A stretch of 64,000 bases of DNA from assembly GCA_021234155.1 (NCBI GenBank), contig JAJEKV010000032.1, forward strand, positions 5,339,835 to 5,403,834, read 5' to 3'. The notes below the pieces were generated by a model. That model was given only the letters and a program-made list of their open reading frames with translations, ran no database searches and had not been told where the DNA came from. The translations under genes and the position numbers were made by a program. The stretch is from Isoetes taiwanensis (taxonomy: Eukaryota > Streptophyta > Lycopodiopsida > Isoetales > Isoetaceae). Positions 53,443-64,000 of this stretch are shown piece by piece (position 1 is the first letter of the stretch; the number at the start of each line of letters is the position of its first letter).

Positions 53443-53823
53443 ATGATAGAAACCATTATCTTTTATATATGTAGTATAATGTTTGGTATATAAAATTAAG
53501 GATATACTTGTATACATCAATATGCTCTATTCATGCAATTCAGAGAAACATACATTCTTGAGATGTGATTCTTATGCACATATTGGAGATACTTATGGCA
53601 TTTAGGTAACCACTTTAAGTATTTCTTTGGTGTACCAACACACCTTCTAAGCTCGTATATGAAGGCTACTTGGAAAGAAAGAAAAGATATAGTGAGTCTA
53701 TTTGAATTTATGAAAGAATTTGAGTCATAATATGCTCTAGAATAAGCATCTTGAATAATGAATTCTCTGTATCTTTTTTTCCATAGAGGCCTGGGGGCTT
53801 AAATGGCTTGATTAATACAATAT

Positions 53824-53850
53824 ATTGTTGTTGTTGTTGTTGTTGTTGTA
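53824..53850 (+). repeat. (GTT)n microsatellite
   Basis: About nine GTT units. Confidence 0.95.
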
Positions 53851-54074
53851 AATGCCGTAAATCGCCGCCACCGTCGTTACTATTGTTAATAGTATTTGTT
53901 CACCTTATTATACATGCAACTCTATATCTACTATTATATCTATGCAGTCAATTCAAACCATTAGATCAACATTCTAAACAATGGACTGGTATTTAGGAGT
54001 GCTTTTGTCATCTTTGTCTTCGTTATTAGCCTTTCATAGCAGCTCTATTATTTTCCATTGTTCCACTCTTCTTC

Positions 54075-54260
54075 TTCTTTTTTATTGAAGGACGTCAGAA
54101 TTTATTTAATCAAAGAGTCAAATACAAGTATAAGTGTAATAAAATCTTAGCGGATAAGCGGATATGCACCAAATGAAGCAACCCCGCCCTAAGCATAAGA
54201 GCACACATCCAAATACTCCTCAAAGATCAATCACCTCCCAATCATCGTCCTTTTTCCTTG
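54075..54260 (-). repeat. LINE 3'-tail-like fragment (minus)
   Basis: T-rich TTTTTTATTGAAGGACG then TTTATTTAATCAAAGAGTC resembles the 3' untranslated end plus poly(A) of plant LINEs on the minus strand. The same style occurs at 42127-42200 and 57825-57900. Confidence 0.35.
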
Positions 54261-54997
54261 ATCAAGGAGATGCTTCTATTGTGGTATTATATCATCACAT
54301 GGAGGTTTAATTATGTATAAAGTTCTTGGACCACCTTTTTGGGGAGAAGGAATAGTTAAAAAGACATCCCACTACTCATTGCTACCTATACCTCTATTTT
54401 GGTTGAAGAGATGCAAATTCATGCTACACAGTCTAGAGTGTCGAGGCAAGTGGTAACATTTGAAGGAATATGTAGCATAATAACTTGGGGGTTTTTTAAT
54501 GTTTTTGTAACGATTTTTACTAAGGTTTTTCTATGATTTCGGTCTTTGTATTTGATGAGGTGTACTAAATAGTATTTCTAGAGTGCTTACCTTGTTTTTT
54601 TGAGTGGTTAAATTTCACATTCTAATGGTTTTAACCCTAATTTTTTTTATTTAAATGCTTAAACTTTTATTCCATGTTTTTGTTTTCCTCTCGACATGCA
54701 ATGGTCGAGCAAACCCCAAATAGGGTTTTACATCATAAACCCGGGAGCTGTCCGAGCAAACCCCAAATAGGATTTCATCTCATAAATCGGAGGAGTCTTG
54801 GGCCTTTGGGCCGTTAGAGCATTAGATCAAATCGGTATGCACCAACAAATCTTACTCCCTCACAAATAGTTAGAGTTGGTGATATCCATGGAAATCTAGG
54901 CCGGGAAGTTTGCGATGAAGTCCCCATCCTGGTCTTTGAAATTGCAAGCGGGGAAAAAGAACAGGCTAAAAGAGCCGGTTGCGTAAAAAAGAGAGAT

Positions 54998-55453
54998 GTG
55001 CGATATTTGGTTTTGGCGATTCTTGTGGCGTCTGTGAACCCTATTATTTCTTATCCAAAGGTGGAAGTTTCTAGTTGGACTCCAAATTCCTTACTTTTGC
55101 ATTGCACCTCGAAGTGGGAAAGTTCATTTTGCAACAAATATTTCCATTTTCGGTTCCCTTGCGTTTGGATGAATTTCCGTTTGGGTTACACGATCATGGT
55201 TTCCTGGAGTTCTCGCTTCACGTTTCTCCTTCCCAAGCTTTCAAGGGCCATTTTAACCATGTTTTTTCTTCAACGATTCCTTCTTTGGAGGCTCTTAAAT
55301 GCAAGTAGGCTTAATGGAAGAAGCCCTGTTATCTTGCGAGTTGAGCAACGGGGACAATGGGTTTTTGGATTTGTAGAACGAGTTGACTTTCAGTTCCTTT
55401 CGTGCATTTACAGAATTTGTCTTGAAGAAAGATCGCATTTGGTTTGGTTCTGA
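54998..55453 (+). other. Unrecognised open stretch
   Basis: 151 codons with a hydrophobic N-terminus, no ATG-anchored family match, and an overlapping frame at 55075-55308. Amino-acid content is typical of AT-rich noncoding DNA with runs of Leu and Phe. Probably not a gene. Confidence 0.2.
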
Positions 55454-55514
55454 TGTTAATCATCGGGCCGTGAAGTAGTGCACCATTTAAAGTCGAGAAC
55501 GCCTTTGGCTCCAC

Positions 55515-58500
55515 ATGTCAAACACAAAATTCCACGCTTATTAAATTTGTGAGCAAAAACACCATCTTATATGAATTTAATTCCAGTTTGTTCCCCGATT
55601 TGTTTTGTTAGTCAGGTTTCCACAGCCCACAAGTTCTGAAGCAACATCGGGCCAGAAGTCTTTCCCGGATGTTGGGCGGGAAGCTCATTCCAACAAACAT
55701 AGTTGCCGCAGACCTCGAGAGCCTAATTATCTTGGAGTGATTTCATTCTCTATCCTATTTGCTTTCATTTGTTAATACCGGTATATATTGTGTTTTGTTT
55801 CTCTTTTAAACAATTACATTGTAACTTTGAGGTCTGTGGTTCATAATTTCTTACATGTTTCCTTTTTTATCAATGTAGGAGAGCAAGCACATCCATTTGT
55901 TCATTTGATAGAACTGTGCAATGCAAAATTTGCTTAAAATTGTAAGAAATTAATTTTGTTGTTGCTTTCATCACTTTGTAAATCTTTGGATTTTGTCTTC
56001 TTAGCTTTGCTTCATGTTGCTGGGTGCCACTGAAACATGAATCTGGCATAATATGTAACAACAAGTGCATTGTTTTCTGTGGTGCATTGTTTTACTGTTG
56101 TTTTTGGATATCTTAAAGGTCTTTCTGTTTTGGATGATGATCATAAATCAATTGCTGAAATGCCACTTCAACCGCTGCAGATTTTTTGTGGACGGGCACC
56201 AAGCGGTCTTATAACACGTGAAATTTAGTATTTTGTAGTAGCAACCCAAAAACCCGGTGGTTGTATATCTCGGCCTTAAAACACAACTACTGATTGGTTG
56301 TGCTTCTCTTCTTTGGTTCATGCCTAAGTTCGATTTCCTATGAAAATGAGTAGATAATGATAGGGACCTTTTTTTCACATATATAAGTTTGTTAATATAA
56401 GTTATGTGGCTCTTTTGTGAAATATTTCAAGTCTAAGTATATAGTATTTCCTTTTAGTGGGCACTAATATCTTACTAACATTACCATAGCAAGATTGCAT
56501 AACACCAATTGGAGAAAGCCTCATATGTCTGTAATAATAAGCATAATGCTTTTAGCACATAGGACAATCAAGACATTCTTCTTGTGGACACTAGCATCAT
56601 ACTGGTAGCTGACTAGTTTGTTGCCAAGAGAAGTTTGCATCATACCAATTTCAAACGTTCTTGTATGTACGTCATGTAAGAGTATTACCATATTCTTACA
56701 GTTGGTTATTTTTTGGCACTTATGTACTTACATAAACAACCTCTATAGTGTATATTTCTTGGCATTTACATACTTACATAAACTAACTGGCCCATAAAGT
56801 TCACCTATGTTTGCTTTAGTTAGGGCCCGAAGGGCCCAAAATTTTTTTTAATATAACAATCAACACTACCATTAACATTATTAACACAAACCATTGCATT
56901 TAACACATTTAAATTAAAATCCCCCTTAAACCCCCTTTGTTTTGGGTGCATATTCACACTAGGGGTTCGTGAGGGGCAAATGAGAGCCCCAAAAATATAT
57001 TTACAATATATGTACAAAATTAACACCATTAAGTACATTCTCTCAAACCTTATAGTATTTTGCAAACCTTAATATATAGTATACAAAAACTTGTACATGC
57101 ATACCCCACAAACGAGGATCGCTATGTACGGTCCAGATCTTGGAATAAAGGGCAAATATGCCCATCCGACAAATTCTCTGTTGCTCGAGTAATCCCCCTG
57201 TTATGATTACGAGAATATAGGAGATACTGGATGTATTAAGCCAAGCCATGGCAATTTTGTGATAATGTTAGAGGCACCCAAATTCAATTCCGATACCTTT
57301 TTCCTTCTATTTGTTTTGTTGACTTTCTATACAAATTAAGATGAAGAACATAAATATTTAGGGGCATTTAGAAGGAGCAGAATCATTCATTTATTAGGTT
57401 TTACGACCATGCAAATGTGTGCTATTGTTTGAATTTTGTTCATATAAAATTTAGGGTGTAACTTTTGAAGCAATTATGGCTGAGCTGTGAGAGGCAAAAC
57501 TGATATAAGAGCATGAGTGAAACTGGTAGAATAAGTCATAACTTGTAGGCTTAGAAAATGTGAGTGGTGGGAATCGCTTCTTACAAATAGTTAAATGCCA
57601 CGGTTGTAAAGTTTTTATAATGCATCTATGAAGTTTTTATAATGCATCGTACAACATGCTTGGGATGCTTTATATGTCGACTTGTTGATGGCATTATCAT
57701 TAGTAGCTATTATACATATAATTGAACCTTTTCCTAACGATTTATTTGTTAATATTGCATCTATTTATTTGATGCTTTCATCCATACATGTTTAGAAAAA
57801 TGAATAAATTATTATTATTTTTTCTTGATGGACGAAAGCCAAAAAGTTTATTAATTAGAGAAAAAATATAAAATTTACATGTCTCATCTAACTGTGTAAG
57901 CACAAAAGAGATGCCACAAGAGTAGGAGCCTGGAGCACAATGTGCTTACTCCGGAAAAGGGAGACTAACGATAAGAATCAATTCAAGATATCAAATCCGC
58001 ATCGTTCCATCATTTTGAATCAAGAGAGGAGCACTCATAGGATGTCGATGATTATTTTTTCGAAACCACCGTAATAACACCATGTGTGCATGAATAAATG
58101 ACTTGGAAGATGTGGTGTCCGCAACGCTCCCATATCGACCATAATATGATTAAATTATATTTGACTATCATATTTTTGAGACATAAGATTGCAGGCAGAA
58201 GGAAGCTGAAGCATTGGATTTCTTGCAGGTAAGTTTCTAATTTGTGTGATCAAATAGTGTAATTCCTTTCAAATTTTAGCAATCAAATCTTACACATCGA
58301 AAGGCCTACATCATTCTCTTTTCCTTTATTTCAAGATGCTAAACCATATATAAAAGTACCACGGAGTTATGACGTGCCATTATTAATTAACGACTGTGTG
58401 GATGTGGCTTTGGCATGTGATGCAAATGGTGTTTATCTCGGTTAGTAAAACTAGTCCTTTGCCTTTAGTGCAATTGGGGGCATTTCAAAGAGTAATTTGC

Positions 58501-59825
58501 AAGAGGTCATGCATTCTTGGCCTGATAAACTATTTGATATAACTATTGTTCGGCATTGTCTGATCAGCCCAACTGCGCGAAGCAACATGTGAAATGCTTG
58601 TTTCTCTGAAGCTCGCAGTGAAATAACATGCTAAAAATTGAAGATGGTCTGGAAATCACCCTCCAACATTCAAAATAAATGGCGAGGGCTTTTATTTCTA
58701 TTATTCGTAATAAATTTTCAAGAAGCACAAATGGTGTACATGTTAAACCCATGATGCAAGGAGAAAGACATCATTTGACATGACCCCTTTCTAAAAGCCA
58801 CTTCTTATGAAGATGTGTTTTTTTATAAACACTTTGTTTTTATTCATATTCTGTATTGGTGTTGAACTAGCACATCTTATGCATGTTTCCTAGATGTAAC
58901 CAATATCCAAAAGCTTGTAACAGTATAGCCGCCATCTTCATAGAGATCTTCAAGCATGACTAGGGACTAAAATCACATCTACAATATGCAATCTTGTTGA
59001 ATCCCTCTATTTAATTGTAAATATTATCTCTATTCTATTTAGCTCTAGCTATCTTTGTCATTATGACTACGTACCCTAGAATTCATTTCTCACTTCAATC
59101 AAAAGCTTTCAAGATTTTAGAACTTATAACTAAATCTTTTTCTGGTGCTTTATATTGTTAATATTGCATCTACTTACTTTGATGCTTTCATCCATACAGG
59201 TTTAGAAATACTATCTGATGTTCTTGGTGCATTTCTAAGCAGCAAGTATTTGTTAACAATATGGTAGTGAAAATATTCCTCCTTTTTTTCTTCCACTACA
59301 TTTGCTTAAGTGATGTCGTCGTAGGAAAAGATATGGTGTCAATTTTCAGTGTTCTGGAATATGTAAATTAAAAATATCTTCTAGTAAAAATATTTGCATT
59401 GATTTATGAAGTATTATTTGCGATTTATTTACTTCATAGATCCAATCAATAGGCGGATAAGTAACAATATGATGCATTTGTTTGCATATATATTATTTGA
59501 CCTATTACATCTTGAAACCTCTTATATGCATAAGCGAGAGAGAACCGACAGTTGTATCAAATTTGGTTATGCCTACTAGGAGCAAAAAAAAAAAAAAATG
59601 TTAGTTCCGTAACACCCAATGGCATTGTTTGAAAAATGCTATTGTTCTTATTAATCTTATTAATCTTATGAAAAAACTTAATCAGAGGCATCTTTAAAAT
59701 GCACTACAAAATGTCGAGATATTAGAGGTCCTACAATACTTTCTAAGGAAAAGATTTGTATCTGCATGTATGTATCTAGATGCCTCTATATTTCCAAGAT
59801 TTGACAAAAACAAAGAACAAGTAAA
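55515..59825. other. Long AT-rich intergenic stretch
   Basis: No gene supported over about 4.3 kb. It contains short dispersed repeats: TTAATATTGCATCTA..TTTGATGCTTTCATCCATAC near 57750 and again near 59158. A poly(A) run lies at 59585-59599. Short frames on both strands have no motifs. Confidence 0.45.
57825..58110 (-). repeat. LINE 3'-tail-like fragment (minus)
   Basis: ATTATTTTTTCTTGATGGAC followed by AAAAAGTTTATTAATTAGAG has the look of a LINE 3' end in minus orientation. No RT motif is attached. Confidence 0.35.
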
Positions 59826-59829
59826 CACA

Positions 59830-60665
59830 TGTAGTTGTGAAGGTCGATTGGTCCACATGTATCAAACCAAGATTTGCTGGAGGTCTAGGTATGATTGACT
59901 TTCATTTACAGAGTAAAATTATGATATCCAAGTTCATTTGCTGCTACTTGGCGGGCATGGTACATTCGCCTGGAATGAGATTGATTGCGCAAGCACTTGG
60001 GCAATGTAGTCCTTTTGGGAAACCCGACACTTAGGGCAATTCTTCCTTGGTGTCTCTTTTTATCGCCTTCATCCATATCCTAATGCTTCCTCCTTCTTGA
60101 AGAGACTGCTTGATTCTTGGAAGATAGTTCGTGCGCTATTTAAGATTAATCCAGGTGTATGTCCATAGGTAGGTTCTCTATGTTGGTGGATTCCTCTGGA
60201 TAATCACATGCCTCTGTGTGCTACTATACATCCATTGACTTCGGTGGCGTTGGAGGCTTCTTTGGTATTCTCACGCTTGGTGCTTGATATGAGGCCGGAC
60301 ACACTTGTTAATATGGGATGCTTTTAGACTAAGTTTACGCTATCTCGATGGGACAGAGCTCGTGGCAAAAGCTTCGCTAACATTAGCCGGGGCGCTCCTT
60401 CACAATCGGTTGATGTGCCTATTTGACTGGTCCCCAAATTGTTAATGCACAACGCCTTGTGCATTCGTTATCTTGGTTGATATTGGCATTGTTCCCCTGG
60501 GGCTGGTTTGCGGCCACTTTCCCACTCCTCGGAAGCGTGATATCGCGGTCCCGGTGCGGAATAAATTGCTTCATCCCGAGTTTCTACCTTATGGTGGCAA
60601 CTCCTTCCACGGATGTCTGCGGGTTAATGTCTTTGGTTCATAAGTTTTATCCCTCGTTTGAGAAC
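59830..60665 (+). pseudogene. Fragment of an older LINE C-terminus
   Basis: 59837-60034 reads VDWSTCIKPRFAGGLGMIDF, the conserved WxxxCxPKxxGGLG segment found after RT in many plant LINEs. Following sequence (to about 60590) keeps the composition of that region with stops. It is in the same direction as LINE copy 3, which abuts it, but is a different family. Confidence 0.6.
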
Positions 60666-60674
60666 TCCACCACG

Positions 60675-61888
60675 GGTGGAGTTCCCCTCCTCCCTCTGGG
60701 AGGCGTCTATCCGCTTTTGGGTGACAAAGCAGGCTGGAAAGCTTTATGCCATGCGAACAACGGTCACCAGGCAGAGCTCTATGATTGGGGCCATCGGTCA
60801 CATGCTTTGGGCGGTCGAAGCCCGTCCTTCCAGACGGGGGTCGAGGTTTGGGGCCCGGCCGTCTCTTTAACGACTGGAATGACTTGGAGCAGTGTCGGGA
60901 AGGCATTTTTAACACGGGCACTTGGGGTGAAACCTTCACCCCTATCGATTCTGCTGCGGTAGAAATCGATTCTTACGCTTGAGGCAGCCCTTGATAGACA
61001 CATCGCCTATTTTGAAAAGTGGTTACTATGGGTGATGCTCGGCCCCATATCCGGGCTTACACTTACTTGGGCCATGGGTCCGCAGCGGCTTAGGGCCTGT
61101 TGGAGGGGTAAGAGAGATCAATGGTTCGCCAGATGGAATGTGCGCAGAGCACGATCGTCTGTGTGGGCACCTGGCCGCCGATCGTGGCGATGTAGGGGGG
61201 AGTACCTAGACGCTTGTTTCCTTTGGCAAGCTCTGGGGACCCCGGCGCTCTGGCAGTCAAAATGGCCCATTACAAGGAGCACATCAACCCGTGTTAGCCC
61301 GGGGCCCACGGCTCTACCGCATTCCCGGCCTACCCCCGAAAAGCGAGACTCATTGCCTCCATTCGCATTGTGCCCACCATCTTCGCATCGAGACGGGCAG
61401 GTGGATTGGGGAGCCCCGCCAGGACAGGCTCTGTCAGTGCTGTCAAACGGGTGCCATTGAGGATGAGTCTCACACTTTCCAGAGTTGCCCAGCGTTCAGT
61501 CAGATCCGGGCCACATACGCTCCCTTAGTACGGCCGGACTTGCCCTTGCATTTGCTGATGAACACACCGTCAAGATGCGTGCCACGGGTCGCACATTCGG
61601 GGGTAATCGGACTCTGCGAGGTCACCTTTGCCCCTTTGGCTGCCACGATTAGGCACTCTGGTGTGGTGCATGACTTGATATATTTGGGTGTTTCGCATTT
61701 TATATGTTAGGATTTTGTCAAGGTGATTCTTTGCCACGGTTTTACCTCTCAAACCCTTCCGGGCGGGGTTTTTAATCCGGGCAATAATTAAACTTCTGCG
61801 CGTTTTTGTATTGGGTCCCATAGACCGATTGGTCTCCGTGGACGATAAAAGAATCTTCCTTCCTTCCTTCCTTCCTTCCTTCCTTCCT
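60675..61888 (+). mobile_element. LINE copy 3, 5'-truncated, (TTCC)n tail
   Basis: Begins abruptly near 60675 with sequence matching LINE copy 1 from 37466 (GGTGGAGTTCCCCTCCTCCC). It retains the post-RT region (KAFLTRALGVKPSPLSILLR, 60900-60960), the zinc-finger part RLCQCCQTGAIEDESHTF near 61428-61481, and a pure TTCC tail at 61857-61888. This is the 5' truncation usual for LINE insertions, unless the copy arose by duplication. Confidence 0.85.
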
Positions 61889-62109
61889 CGGATGGCAAAA
61901 TATAGAAATGACATCGTGTTTTGTTTTATTAGTTAAGTCATTAAACTATGCTCTACCAACAGTTTTTGCATAATCCTTCTTTGTTAAAGATTATTGCATT
62001 CTGCATGCATGAGACAAAAGCAAAAAACAAAAACAGACTTTAGTAAATGATAAATGTAAACAAGTCTCTCATTACATGTAAGTCATCAACCCTTTGACTT
62101 GTTACGAAT

Positions 62110-62740
62110 CAGCCATAGTGCATATAATAATGCAATAGCAGAGGAGAGAACTTGTCGTTCTCCTCAGATCTATGTGGATGGGAAAACCAATTCCATCCAA
62201 CCTATGAAGAAAAACCATATGAAGTGGTTGGTATGAATATTTTTTTAAATCAGATGTGAAAAGAGAGAGTGGTTGTACTTGAGAGACACTGGATGAAGCT
62301 TCTCAATGGAATCCTTGATGAAGAATTCATTCGCCAATAAACATAGGGTTAAAGCCACATGGATGCCACAACTGGTCGCATCAACTTGACTAAGCACATC
62401 CATGTCCTGGATAATGAGAGGTGTTAGCCCATCTCGAACCTCCTCGGATGCACCTCTGATCTGCATATAAATTCTAAACATCTTGCATATTGGGTTGGCA
62501 TTAACAAACATCCATTCCACTAATTCTACAAGCAATTTATGTACCTGTTGAACTGGACAACGGTACAACGCTCACCACATTTCTCCACAACTTGGGATTC
62601 AAAACACAATCAGGTTGTTTGCACATCCTCGATGTCCCCAAGGACATGGCGATCGTCAAGGTCTCGAACTAGGACATACAACCACCAGTATGAACTATCA
62701 TGATACAAAAGGATATCATATAAACGTATAAATATGCATA
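62110..62740 (-). pseudogene. Ulp1-like (C48) protease remnant, copy B
   Basis: 62245-62568 is open for 107 codons and contains MDVLSQVDATSCGIHVALTL with the Gln and catalytic Cys. Upstream (62610-62801) SSYWWLYVLVRDLDD shows Tyr-Trp where the catalytic His-Trp is expected. Better preserved than copy A, which is shorter. A 20-bp block (near 62463-62482) is absent from copy A. Confidence 0.65.
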
Positions 62741-62809
62741 CAATAGGGTATGACATTCCACTACCACTCACCCATGCACGACGGACCAAAACACCAATCA
62801 TATCCTACT

Positions 62810-63049
62810 TCAATCAACTATTGGAACATAGGTGTCACGAAACAAAGGATCCAATGAAGATACACTCTCGTCATGGGTGGCAGATCCTCCATGAAAGGGG
62901 TATGCACATGTGTAGTATGTGGGATCCATAAACAAGACACGCCCACGATCCTCGTGGGACAACAAGTGTCTAATAGTCCTACATGTATGCAAAACATATA
63001 TTAGAGAAAAATCAAGCATTGCATACAATATAAATACATGCCACTGCAC
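62810..63049 (-). pseudogene. Open stretch upstream of the Ulp1 remnant, copy B
   Basis: Protein identical to 39590-39829. See that entry for content. Confidence 0.4.
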
Positions 63050-63915
63050 TTACATGATGTAGAACCACATATGCCAATCTTCCCACCAACCATCGTTATC
63101 GAACGCGCCTTGTGGAAGCTCGTCCAGTACTGCGGAATGGCTCAAGTGTGCCAACCCTGGAGGGCATTGGTATATCCATGTCATGGACAACAGTCTGTGT
63201 AGCAGGAGGACCTGCTGCATGGTCCATTGGAGTGGAGCTCGTGGAAGGTGATGGCTTATGGGCCAATGCCCACGCACTTTTGTCAACGATCGACTAATGT
63301 CGCCCAAGAAAAATGATGTTGGGGGTATAGAACTAGATAGTGCATCGGGCAGTGATGGGGCATGCGAAACAGAAGTGGGAGGAAGTGGGAGTACATGGGA
63401 GAAAAGAGGAGGAAGTGTGTGAAAAGGGAGTGGGCCGGTACACGTGGCATGTGCAGGTGCAACGATGGTGGTGGGAAGGGGGTGGTCCACATGGCAACGC
63501 GTGAAGGGGGGGTCTCGCGATGGAAAAGAAGCGTGTATGGTGGGGGACATGTGCCAACAAAAAAAGAGGATGGTGGCATGGGTGCTACACTAGAAGAGTA
63601 GGGGTTGGAAGACAAACGAGGAAAGAATGGACGAGACTTCGAGGATGGGAATGATGATGATACATATGGGAGTGATATGACAAGGGGTGGTCATATGGGG
63701 AGAGAACTAGAAGTATGGGAAAGAGAATAGGTGGTGGGAGAAAGAGGCGGCGGGCTGAGTGGTCATGGATGGGTACCCTCCCAGTGAGGTCCACATCGCA
63801 AGATGTGGATGGCATGAGTGATGTGCTCTCGATAGCAAAGCGAAAGACCTACTTGTGGAATTAGATAGTTCTAACTGTGCTGTCAAGTCTGTGGTAATGC
63901 CTAATCCATGCACGT
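63050..63915 (-). other. Proline-rich coding-like sequence, copy B
   Basis: Minus frames 63050-63550 and 63707-63913 correspond to 40083-40722. Frames shift relative to copy A because of small indels. Confidence 0.35.
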
Positions 63916-64000
63916 CGGCTACCTCCGCGACATCCTCCTATGGCCTCTAGGTCAGTTGCCTAGTCCTCGATCGAGTAATCTCTCCTCCTCCTCAACAACA

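Larger units (their letters stand above)
53443..54997. other. AT-rich intergenic stretch
   Basis: Contains the GTT microsatellite and a LINE-tail-like segment listed separately. Two ACCCCAAATAGG(G/A)TTT segments near 54716 and 54760 are direct repeats. No gene recognised. Confidence 0.4.
60675..64000. repeat. Duplicated segment, copy B (cut by window end)
   Basis: Collinear with 37466-40809, with small indels in the LINE and proline-rich parts, point substitutions in the Ulp1 part and two long identical stretches. Confidence 0.9.

Noticed and set aside
54998-55453. Membrane protein gene
   Set aside because: Overlapping frames of comparable length and AT-rich hydrophobic bias suggest a chance frame.

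Overview
This is eukaryotic nuclear DNA, almost certainly from a land plant with a large, transposon-rich genome. The reasons are Ty3/gypsy elements primed by initiator tRNA-Met (TGGTATCAGAGC-type sites), a chromovirus with long LTRs, several LINEs of plant type, Ulp1-type protease remnants of the kind carried by plant DNA transposons, and a small eight-cysteine lipid-transfer-like gene. A fern or another large-genome vascular plant is my low-confidence guess. Only one short, fully intact host-type gene was recognised (53185-53442, +). Nearly everything else is mobile DNA in various states of decay. Many reading-frame breaks sit in tiny indel patches at C/G-rich (CNG-like) spots, so part of the decay may be consensus error in methylated repeats. 

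Layout. 0.6-4.6 kb: a gag-only (non-autonomous) retroelement with a tRNA-Met primer site, a 46-bp terminal direct repeat and, after gag, an array of seven small hairpins whose stems co-vary. 4.8-8.4 kb: short repeats, including a GGAAACCCTTCC-rich inverted-repeat cluster. 8.4-16 kb: an unrecognised GC-rich, coding-like minus-strand region peppered with CTCGACTC/GAGTCGAG palindromes. Seven of these form an array with about 59-bp period at 12.02-12.40 kb, and a 279-bp higher-order tandem array lies at 14.6-15.7 kb. 17.07-30.37 kb: a complete 13.3-kb chromovirus on the minus strand, bounded by GTTAC target duplications and inserted in a TATGGTTTGTA-type minisatellite. It has 1.67- and 1.69-kb LTRs, recognisable gag, protease, RT, RNase H, integrase and chromodomain, and an extra 4.2 kb between primer site and gag holding two gene-like units with repeated promoter-like modules. 

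30.6-33.5 kb: a broken transposase-like gene with a GHTHDDID motif. 33.7-38.7 kb: a LINE ending in (TTCC)n. 37.47-40.8 kb and 60.68-64.0 kb: a duplicated segment (LINE 3' end plus an Ulp1-like protease remnant on the minus strand). 42.1-45.9 kb: a poly(A) LINE on the minus strand interrupted by an 880-bp TIR element. 46.6-51.9 kb: a long LINE (ORF1 with an RRM-like part, endonuclease, RT, zinc finger) carrying a 270-bp MITE. 52-60 kb: AT-rich DNA with the lipid-transfer-like gene and LINE tails. The most distinctive signals are the co-varying hairpin array (2109-2280), the 59-bp palindrome array (12023-12399), the extra promoter-bearing region of the chromovirus, the two 4-bp-TSD TIR elements, and the mosaic identity of the duplicated segment.
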